Shown here: positions 24,831-35,234 of the stretch, in pieces | Layout of the letters: each line of letters begins with the position of its first letter | How positions within the stretch are numbered: position 1 is the first letter of the stretch | From: Sophora flavescens | Taxonomy: Eukaryota; Streptophyta; Magnoliopsida; Fabales; Fabaceae | Assembly (NCBI GenBank): GCA_030762895.1 | Contig: CM061064.1 | Location: forward strand, 236,126,586 to 236,190,585 | Length of the DNA: 64,000 nt | Reading direction: 5' to 3' | Notes under the pieces: generated by a model | Told to the model about the DNA's origin: nothing | Database searches by the model: none | The model's input: only the letters and a program-made list of their open reading frames with translations | Made by a program: the position numbers and the translations under genes

Positions 24831-26943
24831 TTGTAATTTTCCATGGGTTTTGGTTCTTTGTCCCCCCATGATCTTGTTCTTTTTGAATATTTGATTTCAA
24901 TAATAGCGTAGGGTGCTGCATATGATTGTTGGATTCGGTGGTGCCAACCTAGTTGGGATGACCCTTTCCATTGTGATGCTATTGCACGCTACTTATAAAT
25001 TTTTTTTTGAAAGTTTAGGGACTAAATTGCAATTTTAGAAAATAAATGTAATTGGACAGTTAGAAACTGTTTTTCATGTTTATAAAACTGTTTTGAAACT
25101 CCAAAATGAGTTTTGGACTATTAGAGTGTAAAATAGTTGAAAAAGGATTTACGCGTTTTACAAACTTAACGACGTTCGGTCAAATTTTTAGGAATTTTGT
25201 ATACATAAAAAGGAAAACTGTAAAAAGTGTTTCAAAATATTAGTATGAGGAAAACTGTAAGAACCATGGTTTCAAAAATACGGTTTTTGGGCCTAAGTTC
25301 AGTAAAAAGCGACGAAATCGTTGTTTAAACGTTTTAAGGATTTTTGAGGAAATGTTTTGGAGAAATTGATACCTAAGTATCTTTGAGGGAAATTATTCTT
25401 GAAAATGGATTTGATTTTATATAAAGGTTTTGGTTTTAAGCCAAAAGGATTTTTGTCTTCAACGACGAGATTTACTGTAAAATGTAAAAACCTAAGTCAA
25501 GAACGACTTAGTGAAAATACGAACGTAATAATTTATGATGTGGGGTGGAACACGACCTTATGTCATAAAGTATGGATAATTCATTATCCATATTCCATAA
25601 AATTAATGGACTCAGAATGATTTGTTTTATTGACAGCCAAAGAAAAAGGCTCAACTAGAAAAGTACAGAGAAATAAATAATTGGACCTATGTTCCAATCT
25701 CATAATGTGCTAGGTTTTGTAATCAAGTATTTTAAGATACCTTCGCACAAAGATGAAAGGTTACTTGAGAACGTTAGCTCGATGCTAAGTACCAGTGATT
25801 CGGACTTAAGAACATCTAGCATCTGATAGAGCCCGTTGAATAGATTCCGTTGGAATCAAGATGTCATCCGATGGATAGACGAGAAGAACACATTTTTCAG
25901 GCAAAGTTTGCCTAAACACAAAGTGAAACTATGTTCTGTAAGGCCGTTGTGCCTAGGAGATCGAGCTAACACTTTAATGCGGGTACGAATTCCGTAGTGA
26001 TGATCTATTGATGCTAGGGGATGTCGGGGTATGAAATACTCACAAGGGCTCAGTTGGTAGCTCCTTCTGTGGCGTGGTGATCTTACAATGCACCGACATA
26101 CTCAACTAGACGCTACGTGTTTTCTGGTAGTGTAGGATGTTCCCAAAAATGTCAATGTGCACGACGATGACTATGGACGCATTCTATTGCCCAAGGCTGG
26201 CATAGCCCGGAACAATCCTCTGAACCACTCTCTCCGACTATTTATTAAAACCATGGTATATGGGATCAGAGGTCATTCCTCGAGTCTTAGATGTCTCTTA
26301 TCTAGGAAAAACGGTGCCTTGTGATTATGTTGTTGTGAAACATTATTATTTCTGTGGTGATGGATGATATAACTGTTTATTGATATTTGTACGTACCTGT
26401 GTGTCGTACCACTGCATGTCTGCGTTAAGTGAGATGAACGGAAATCTCACCTCATTTCTGTGTTTTCTGGTTTGTTGTCTTCTATCCTGCGTTGGACGAA
26501 GATGACGACAACATTGTTTCTCCTTCACATCCGCTGGAGTTTGAGAGTACTTGGAAACATGGACACAGTCTCGAGGGCTTTGGTGTAATGGACTTTTGTC
26601 AGTATTTTGTGTCTGGCCAGTCTCGTGTCTATGTTATATTTTGTGGAGCTATGTCTCTAAAGATATTATTATTATAAACATGTTTCCAGTCTGTTGTTAT
26701 TTACCGTTGTTTGTATTCCGCCTTCTTTCTGAATATGTATGACTGATGGTACTTGGAACTTGGTTTGTATAATATTGATGCATAAGTTGATGTTATATGT
26801 TAAAGAGTATGTATGGTATTATTTGTGAAAGAGAAAAAAAATAATAAACCCGTATTTTTGGCAAAATAATTATTTTCTGCTTTACTCAGTCTTATAAAAA
26901 TAGAAATGTCACAGATAATGTAGCACCCGAGAAGGGTGTTACA

Positions 26944-28177
26944 CTAAGCAATTGATGGAAGCAGAAAATCAGGAGATTACTTGGGAGATATTTCGAAACT
27001 TCTTTTTGACCAAGTATTTTCCTCAGAATGCTCGAGCTGAAAAAGAGCAAGAATTTCTACGACTGCAGCAGGAGGACATGTCTGTTGGGGAATACGCGGC
27101 AAAATTTGAGTCACTTGCCAAGTATTTTCGCTTCTTCCAAAATATCTCGGATGAAGACTGGAAGTGTGAAAGGTTTGAAGGAGGACTATGATTTGAAATC
27201 AAGGAGTCGGTATTGCCACTGGAAATCAAGAATTTCCAAGCTTTAGTTGAGAAGTGTAGAAAAGTGGAACTGGTGAGGAAAGGGAGAGAGAATAGAGGGA
27301 ATGTTGGAGGACCCTCTAGATTCAAGAACCATTTTCAAAATCAGAATCAGAAGGAGAAGCAAATCCAGAGAAAACCATATTTTTGATCACCAGGAAATGA
27401 CCAGAACCAACAACTATATCGTCTAGTTGTTTCTACATCAGGTAGTGGAGTCCAAAGGAACTAAAGCCAAGGCCAAGGCAGGAGGTGTTTCATATGTGGA
27501 GATTCAAATCACATGGCAGATAACTGCCCTTTTAAAGAAAGGAAATGTTTTAATTGTGATCAAGTTGGACACTTATCAAAGGATTGTAATGCACCAAGGC
27601 GTGGACCAGTTGCCAATAAAACAAGAACCAATAAACCAACGGCTAAGGGGAGAGTTTATACCATGAGTGGTGTCGAAGCTTCAAATTTTGACGATTTCAT
27701 ATAAGGTAGTTTTGACATAGCTGGTAATCCTTTAACCGAACTTTTAAATTCAGGTATGATGTAACCTTTTTCGACGGATTGTGTGAAACATTTGAGTTTG
27801 TCTGTTTATTCCTTATCATATGATGTGATCGTTTCAAAACCCCTTGCTTAGTCTATTCACTTTTACTTTTGGTGGAAGTGACCCAATATGAATTTTTGTC
27901 GAACTGTTGTTGTTTTAAATCGTTGTGTAGTAAAATTCTTGTGAAAGAAGGAACTTTCTTAGATTCATGTTTGTAAACATGTACCGATCATGCATTTTTA
28001 CAGGCACGAATCTATTAAAGAATCTTTTTACATAATGGATATTCCTGGTATTCCTTTCAGAGTGACAAAGTTTTTCTATATATTTTCTTGTGAGAGTAAG
28101 ACCTTGGGATTACGAAATCCGGTCTAGTTTTGTGTCAAGAAATTTCGAGGATGAAATTTGTTTTTGTGGGGTAGTAA
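26944..28177 (+). pseudogene. Element B internal remnant: gag 3' half plus scraps of pol
   Basis: It begins directly at the element A 3' LTR end, in the middle of a gag core (QLMEAENQEITWEIF, FFLTKYFPQNARAEKEQEF). Two good CCHC knuckles follow, CFICGDSNHMADNC and CFNCDQVGHLSKDC (about 27490-27590), then GRVYTMSGVEASN and a damaged protease start (ELLNSGM in place of the DSG box). After about 27850 only unrecognisable sequence remains to the end-of-pol motif AATTTCGAGGATGAAATTTG and the polypurine tract (28165-28177). RT, RNase H and integrase are absent, and frame breaks occur near 27190, 27385 and 27460. The gag N terminus, primer site and 5' LTR are missing on the left, so element A replaced or interrupted them. 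Confidence 0.75.
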
Positions 28178-31100
28178 TGTAACACCCCGATTTTCGCTGC
28201 TTTCTAATTTAGGCAATAAATATATAAACATATATATTTTATCCAAGACTTAGAGAATGATTTTGGATAAACCAATGTCATTTCCATGCTATACTTATTT
28301 TCATAGGGTTACGGGAAAGTTTTTTGGTTGAAAATTCAGACGGAAACCGGTCTGCCGTTTTCTACGTTTTCACTGACAATAAAAGTTTACTGCTCAGAAA
28401 ACCTAATTTTAATTCATGAACGAGATGAATAATGTTTTTATCGTATTTGATACAATATTAAAAGTTTTGAAAATTTTAGCGTAAAAATATAATATTATAT
28501 TTGCTGCGGGCGAAACCTTCGAAAATATCTAGAGGAAAAACCTGAGTCAGATGAACAACGGGGTTAGCAACGGATCTGGGATGATTGATGTGACTGATGT
28601 GATGAGTATTTATGACGATCCTATCCGAGTCATAATGGCCATAATGGACATTAATGACATTAGATATTTTTGGCATGGAAAGGACCGTTTTGCCCCTGGT
28701 TTCACATGGAAACTACAAGTATGCCATCATGCATTTTTACCCTTTAGCCCCCAAACCCCACGGCTCCACCATCAATAATACCACACCTAGGCAATTTTTC
28801 AACTCACTTATATCATCTTCATGAACCAAAACTCATTTCCCTCAAAAACCCTAATCGGGTAAAAACCAAATCGGGTATGTTTGTGCAGAGATATATCGGG
28901 AAATAGACAGACAATTCATCTATGATGACTCAAGAGGAATAAATCATAATGGTGATTCATGGTGATAATTTATTCTAGTCATCATGACGACAAAGAAAAT
29001 ACCTAGATATTTTAAAAATTAACCTAACCTACGTCTGGTTAAATCTAACCGAGGTTAACTAACCATGATTTACAACATAAAATATCTCCTTTCTTATTTG
29101 TGGTGTGTAACACGACCACACCTCTCTAAACACCCTCATCCACACATTTTTTAAGGCTTCATGGCTTCCACCCTTCACCATTGATAACCATATGTTTATC
29201 TTCCATTTCCACCACAAATTCAAACAAGACTACATGGCTCCTTTCCCTACCACTCATCATATTTTAACACACAACTTATTTTGTTCATTCTTCTCTCCTC
29301 CCTTTCTTGTGCGCCAGCCATCATTCTCCCCACTAAACCATTTCTCTTCATTATTCATCAAAGAACACTAAGAGAACTAAGAAACTCTCCTTACTCACCC
29401 GAAACTGTCACGAAATTCTGACCCTTTTCTGTTATGAATCTCGAAAAACCTTCTACATGAAAGTTGTTCCTATTTCTCTCTTATTTCCAACAAGCTAAAG
29501 ATCATCAAAACCAGATAAGTAGTTTGGGAGATATACCCAAATTACTGAAACTGCTCAAAATCTTCATCTTCCTCACTTTTCTCTCATTTTCTCTCAAGAA
29601 CACTTAGTGATTTTTGTGAAGAACTTGATCATCTTCATCACTTGTTCATCAACAAGATGTAGAATCTTTCTCTCCATAATCAATCATGAACTCTTCTTCA
29701 TCCATTTTGTAAGATCTAGCCATGAATCATCATGTTCTTCATCATATTCAAAGTTCATGATACAGTCTTCAAAAATCTCTAGAAAAGTGTAGAAAAATCC
29801 ATTTGACATGAAACCAATTTCTATGAACTCACTATGATCTCTATATTCATGATACGAGAGCATGAATCAAGAGAAAATTTCTTTCCTATTCTTCCATAGT
29901 GGGCCGAATCTAGGTCAGAAAGAGTAGATGAATTTGTTTCAATTCCTATGATTTAATACTTGTTTTCATCTCTCTAATACCTATGATTATTGAATCCAAG
30001 AGATTAGAAACCAAATCAAATTCATAGCCTAATTTGTTGATGAAGGCCGAAACCTAGCTTTTGATGAGTTAGAAGATTTTGTTTCAATTTTTGAGTTATA
30101 ACCATTGATTTTGTTTTTCTAATGCTTTGACATCCCTAGCCTAATTAACTCATGTCGGCTGAACCTAATCATATGTGTTAGAAGGATTTTGTTGTTTCAT
30201 TTGGTTAATTGTGTTGTGTTTTGTGTGAAGGATATTTGTTGGGGTTATCGTATTGAGTTTTGTGGAGGAATCAGGATTCCGAGAAGAAATTTACTGAGGA
30301 AATCTGTAACTCCAAGAGGTAAGGGGAGTATGCCTGAGGAGTTTAAGATAATCACATGCTAATTGTTGGAGTTGTTTGTAAATTGTCTATAGTAATGTCT
30401 TGGGATTTTAAATTGTTTATTGTTAAAATTTATTATATGCTTACTTGAGTAATTGAGTTTATGTGATATGTGGATTTACAAGATTATGATTAAATTGTTA
30501 AATTATAATCGTGATGCATGCCATGAATTGGAGGTATGTTATGCTATTATGTGATGAAAATATCTGCTGTTGAGTGATGGATTGAGAAACCTGACATTTG
30601 TAAGTGTTTAAATTAATTTGAGGATAAAAGCTTAATAAGCTTGAATAATTAATCAGGGTGATTAATTTATGGAATTTTGAGAAAAAGTGGAAAAATATTA
30701 TTTTAATAATATTTTTGTGGAAAATGTGTCAATGAGTGACAGTAAGGACGGAGCTATGAAAATTTTTCACAGGCGCTAGTTTTTCCAAAATAAATTCAAA
30801 TTTATTATAAAATATTATTTAAAGTGATTAAGTTCCAAAAATAACGTAATATAGTTGTCAGAACAATTACTTAAGACAAAAAAGTCATTTAAGTTATAAA
30901 AATATTTTTATGAGAAATGTTGAGAAAGAGATTTTATTTTATTTCGTTTAGCAAGGATTTTTTTTAAAAGTTTACGTTTATTGAGAACAATTTTTAGAAA
31001 TGAAATGATTGGAAAGAAAAGAATTTATCAATAATTTTCACGTTTTATCAATATTTTAACATAAAAGAATTTATGTAAGATGATTTTTATTCGGTGAAAT

Positions 31101-32732
31101 TATTCCGTTAAACTTGGATAAGTTTTCGGAGTTTTGGTTTTGTACCTATTTTTCACTGAGCGAAATGTTTTACAAAGGATAAACAAACCTAGGAACCGAG
31201 ACGTCGGGGTTCTAGTGTTTTGTGGACACGTAAATCAGGGATCTGTGTCATTGGACTGAGTGTCCTGCAATGGTTTTGTGGACTGTGTGTCCTAAATTTG
31301 TTGTAGAAAATGTGAGTTCCATATCCGCGAGCCTAAGACTGGTGCATCAGTTTAGGGCTTTGCGATTGAGCACTTCGACTGTGTGTCCTGTGTTGAGTTT
31401 AAAACATTTGGACTGTGTCCTATGTTTGTTTAAAGTGAAAAGTCTTAATATAAAATTAAGCATGGTCGTGAGCTTTGGGCTTCGACAAGGAAAGATTATT
31501 ATGATAAAGAAAACAAAACGAGAATAAAAGTTTTTCTCATGCATTTTTGGCAGACGTGCCATGTGTTATGATCATTGAGTCCTGGGTGGATCAATGTATC
31601 TTTGATGGATTATGTTTCCATTTGATCATAGGATTATGAGTGAGCCAATGTATCTATACTGGACTTTGTTTCCAATTTAATGCGATGACTATTGAGGTTC
31701 TGAGTGATACAATAGGTTATGGACAATAACCTCCATTGATCGTAGTAACTATTGTGTTCTGTGTGGACCAATGAGTTACCATGTGTATGACTACAACAAT
31801 AGTTGGATAGTTGTCACAAGCGGCCGTATGATTAAGCTACAATAGCTGTTTGAGTGGCTATCATACGAGGTTGGATAATACTTGTGCATAGCTGTTGAGT
31901 CACCGGCAAGTGTACCGGGTCGTCGCAAGTAATAAAATAAACACGGTAAGTAATTACCAAGGTCGAACTTAGGGATCGGGCTACCAATTCAACCAATTCG
32001 CGAGAAATCTGATAAGTTGGTCAAGTGAGGGAAAGTGGTTGAGAGAGAGAGATTAATATCGCAATTCAAATAAGAAGTCAAATAAAGCTAAGGTTTCAAA
32101 CTCAGAAATTAAAATATCCAAGGTCTCAAATCCACCTACCCAATCATGTATAGTACCCAAGTGATGATGAATTCCTCCCTAAGTTCAATTACAATGTCAA
32201 CCGGGACCCCCAATTTCTCCTATATCCACTATCGTGCTCAATAGGACGTATTCGACGATTGGATTAATTACTTACTAGGTCTCATAATCCTAATCTCGAA
32301 TTCTATTAATTCTTGTTCCCTTTAAGGTTGCACTAATCTCCTAAACCCACTGTCGTGCTCATTATTCAATTAGTGATTCCAATCCAAGTTCTAAAACGCG
32401 AATCACCGATCGGCCTCAACACGTTTAACTAGTCAATCACGCAACACATATGATCAACGCATTCAAATCAGAATTGGAAAACATTCATTGAGAGAAGGGG
32501 AGAAAAACATACATCACATGAACACTATACCGCCATGGGCAGCTTCATTGATCCCTCGGACGAGGGGATTAGTTCCTCATGCCCGTGACGACGCACAAAC
32601 AATCCGACATAATCTCCATAATAAAAAAAAATAAGAAAAAGGGAGACGCAGCTCCAGAAGAAACAAGGATTCGTAACTACTGATCTAAAACAAGTGGAAA
32701 AACTTGGATCCCTAATCTGATCTGAAACAGCC

Positions 32733-32741
32733 TATAAATAG
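32733..32741 (+). promoter_or_regulatory. TATA box in the TR-GAG LTR, reading antisense to gag
   Basis: CCTATAAATAGGG gives a canonical TATAAATAG on the plus strand, opposite to gag. The same box is in the other LTR at 39054-39062. The reverse strand reads CTATTTATAGG, which could also serve as a weak TATA for the sense promoter, so direction is undecided. Confidence 0.35.
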
Positions 32742-32760
32742 GGATTCTGGTTCTCGGCCG

Positions 32761-33133
32761 CTCGCGGGGCGAACCATCTTTCGCGAGGCGAACATTAGTT
32801 TTGGCGCGCTTTCAATTTTGGATTCTCGCGAGGCGAGAGTGTATTCGCGGGGCGAGCCTTCCAACTTCAATCTGTCACAGCCGTGACCTTCATCACGGCT
32901 AGGCCGTGATGGTCTCTGTCTTCCAGGGTCTTCAAATTCTCGCGGGGCGAGACTTCAAACCTTAATCTGTCACAGCCGTTACCTTCATCACGGCTAGGCC
33001 GTGATGGTCTCTGTCTTGCAGGTCTTCATGATTCGCGAGGCGATGATATTCTCGCGGGGCAAGACAGAATTGGTGACGTTGCTGCTTAGCTGATCTTCAG
33101 ACTCGCGGGGCGAGCATACACTCACGGGGCGAG
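32761..33133. repeat. Cluster of GC-rich palindromic words in the 3' LTR of the TR-GAG element
   Basis: Interspersed copies of CTCGCGGGGCGA / TTCGCGAGGCGA (at least eight) and two ATCACGGCTAGGCCGTGAT palindromes (32892-32910, 32987-33005), each preceded by CACAGCCGT. They stand out sharply against the AT-rich LTR. Confidence 0.85.
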
Positions 33134-33398
33134 CATCTCCAGAATGGCAATTTCCACTATTTCTTGACTTTCCTTGACTCCCGGAGCTTCACTTCTAACC
33201 TGAAACAATAAAAAGACACAAAAAGCATAATTCTACTCAAAATAGACTAAAAACTACTAAAAATACCTAGAACGAGTAAAAGTCTACTTAGGAACAAAAC
33301 AAGGCCAAATTTGGGCAAAAACGAGATTGAACTCGAATAATTTGCACAAAAACCACAGTCCATCTAGTTATAAAACTAGATAAGCCAAAGGCTTATCA

Positions 33399-33413
33399 AA
33401 ACACCCCAAACCT
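33399..33413 (-). other. Polypurine tract of the TR-GAG element
   Basis: On the minus strand GGTTTGGGGTGTTT immediately precedes the LTR start TGATAAGCC. It is the expected plus-strand primer position. Confidence 0.65.
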
Positions 33414-35234
33414 AAACCTTGCTTGTCCCCAAGCAAGCTAAAACTCAAAAAGGACTCAAGACTTGGCAAGCCTAGGGGATCAATCGATTTCGCACAAATT
33501 TCATGCAATCTTAAAACAGTTTTTTTCGCCAATGATTGCCCCCCCTACATCAACGTAATCCCCACATTCATTTACTTTAAACAATTGAGAACTTCATCAT
33601 TCATGCAATCATTAATCTAAGTTGAGGATCAGGGTCACACACAAAAGGAAGATCACCAATTTCAAACAACTGTCTTCCTCACAAGGGTATGTAAAATTTC
33701 ACTCATTCGCTCAATTGTGTCTAGGCTATCAACTTTTCACTCAACTTCACATTCCAAGAGCACTTCCCATGAATTTGATTTTTATCTCAAAAATGGTTCC
33801 CACGAAAACATGCATGCAACATCAGAAGGTCTTATAAAGGTTGTAATGGGGCCTGGCTGAGGGTAGGATATTCAAGGATACTAGGCTTAAGTCCCTAGGA
33901 ACTAAGAGAGCATGAGCTTTTGACACATCTTCCACTCAAATTCCTTTTTCCATTTTTCTTTTTGCCTCGGGCGACTACAGCCTTTTCCTTGCTATTTTTT
34001 TTCTTCTGTTTTGCCCCTTTTCCTTTGGCATTTTTTTTATTGCCTTGGGTTTCAACCTTTATTTTTCTTTTTCTCAACCCAAAATGACACACCACCTTGT
34101 AGCCACCCCAAACTTATTTCCTCACAACCCTTCTCTTGCTAGCGTCCATGCTCTCCTAATCCTAAGATTGGGCTAACATGGTTTTTCAGATTTTTGGCTT
34201 ATAATATAGGGTCATCAAGAAACAATAGGCTAATTAGGTTCAATGTGGCTAACTAGGGAACATGCATTAGGGATGGTTCTTTTTAGGTCAAGTAGTTATT
34301 CAAAGAAAATTGCCTAAATCATTTGATGCAACACATAAACATGCAAACCATGAAGAGATTCAAGCAAATTCGGGAAAGTGCAACTTAAAAGTGATTCACA
34401 CAATCAAAAACAAAGTTGGAGGCTCAAATCCTCACCTGGACATTTTGCAAATTGTTTGACCGAGATACGATTCCTAATGTGTGCACCCCCTCACCCCAAA
34501 CTTATCATAAATCAAGTAATCACAATAAAATTCTCAAAGTTCAATTTTCAATTTTTCACATGGGGATCAATTTTCTATTTCAGAACCTAGGGGGAAATCA
34601 TCAATGGTCAAAATAATTCATGCAATCAATCTATGCTCAATTTAATTGAAATCCAACAAGCTTGCCGACACAAATTCATACAAAAACTCTTGATCTTCTC
34701 AAATTATTCAAGAGCGACAAACAAAAACAAAAAAAAAAAGTGAGGAGAGGAGAGGATGTTCCCTGATCAAGTTGCCATGGTTGCCTCCTCATCCAAGTGA
34801 TATCACGTCCTCCCTTCCCTTGCATAGCATCCTGGAAGAACTCCTGCAAATTAAAACCTTAATTGCATATTTGCGAGGCGAGAGACCACTCGCGAGGTGA
34901 ATCTGGAAAAATTGTTTCCACGCTTTCCAGAATAGCGAGGCGAGTAGTATCTCGCGAGGCGAATCTGGAATTCCAACAGATGATGATGCCCATAATCGCG
35001 AGGCGAAGGTATACCTCGCGACGCGAGACAGAAAAGTGAGCAAGCCTTTGAGATTCAGGGCTCCTGTCTCGCGCCGCCACTGTGGATTCGCGTGGCGAAT
35101 CAAGCCTTTTTTTAAAAAAAATAGTAATACGAATGAAAATGACAGAAACTAAAACCAAAGGATACCTAGCTTGGGTTGCCTCCCAAGAAGCGCTTGTTTA
35201 ACGTCCCGAGCCTGACTCAAGTCACCCCTAAGGG
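33414..35234 (-). other. Long 3' untranslated region of the TR-GAG element
   Basis: No RT, RNase H or integrase motif was seen in any frame. Near its 5' end on the minus strand (plus 35173-35201) is AAACAAGCGCTT followed by CTTGGGAGGCAACCC, a motif I recall as conserved downstream of pol in Athila/Tat elements. At 34872-35100 there are about eight GCGAGGCGA-type words. A lysine-rich short frame at 33895-34095 is low-complexity and not convincing as a gene. Confidence 0.6.

Larger units (their letters stand above)
18931..25010 (+). mobile_element. L1-type LINE (about 6.1 kb), degenerate, inserted in LTR A
   Basis: The left junction follows GGACCTTTTTG and the right junction lies in a T-rich tail (TTATAAATTTTTTTTTGA). 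Both flanks match uninterrupted LTR at 10455-10485. It has two successive reading frames, ORF1 with a zinc knuckle and ORF2 with endonuclease, RT and RNase H, the plant L1 plan. A clear long target duplication could not be defined; only a short TTTTTG is shared. The 3' part contains GGTGGTGCCAACCTAGTTGG before the tail. Confidence 0.88.
8546..26943 (+). mobile_element. Element A: Tekay-type Ty3/gypsy chromovirus, complete but degenerate
   Basis: Two long direct repeats begin TGTAACACCCCGTTTTTACTG (first 20 nt shared) at 8546 and 16956 and end GGGTGTTACA at 12404 and 26943. Between them lie a tRNA-iMet primer site, gag, protease, RT, RNase H, integrase and a C-terminal chromodomain-like segment, in gypsy order, then a polypurine tract. 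The 3' LTR is split by a LINE; without it both LTRs are about 3.9 kb. Flanks are CATTG on the left and CTAAG on the right, so no target duplication remains. Several stops and frameshifts make it inactive. Confidence 0.9.
16956..26943 (+). repeat. Element A 3' LTR, split by a LINE
   Basis: LTR sequence runs from 16956 to about 18930 and resumes at about 25011 to 26943. Removing the LINE gives about 3.9 kb, matching the 5' LTR. Both halves align without rearrangement; the right half resumes at AAGTTTAGGGACTAAATTGC, which is AAATTTAGGGACTAAATTGC in the 5' copy. Confidence 0.88.
31893..33398 (-). repeat. TR-GAG element 3' LTR (1506 bp)
   Basis: Plus-strand sequence runs from TGTTGAGTCACCGG to AAAGGCTTATCA. 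It is nearly identical to 38216-39756 but lacks an 18-bp and a 19-bp segment within the GC-rich palindromic words. High similarity to its partner suggests a fairly recent insertion; exact divergence was not counted. Confidence 0.92.

Noticed and set aside
33895..34095. Lysine-rich minus-strand frame in the TR-GAG 3' UTR
   Set aside because: Low-complexity A-rich sequence without a recognised domain.
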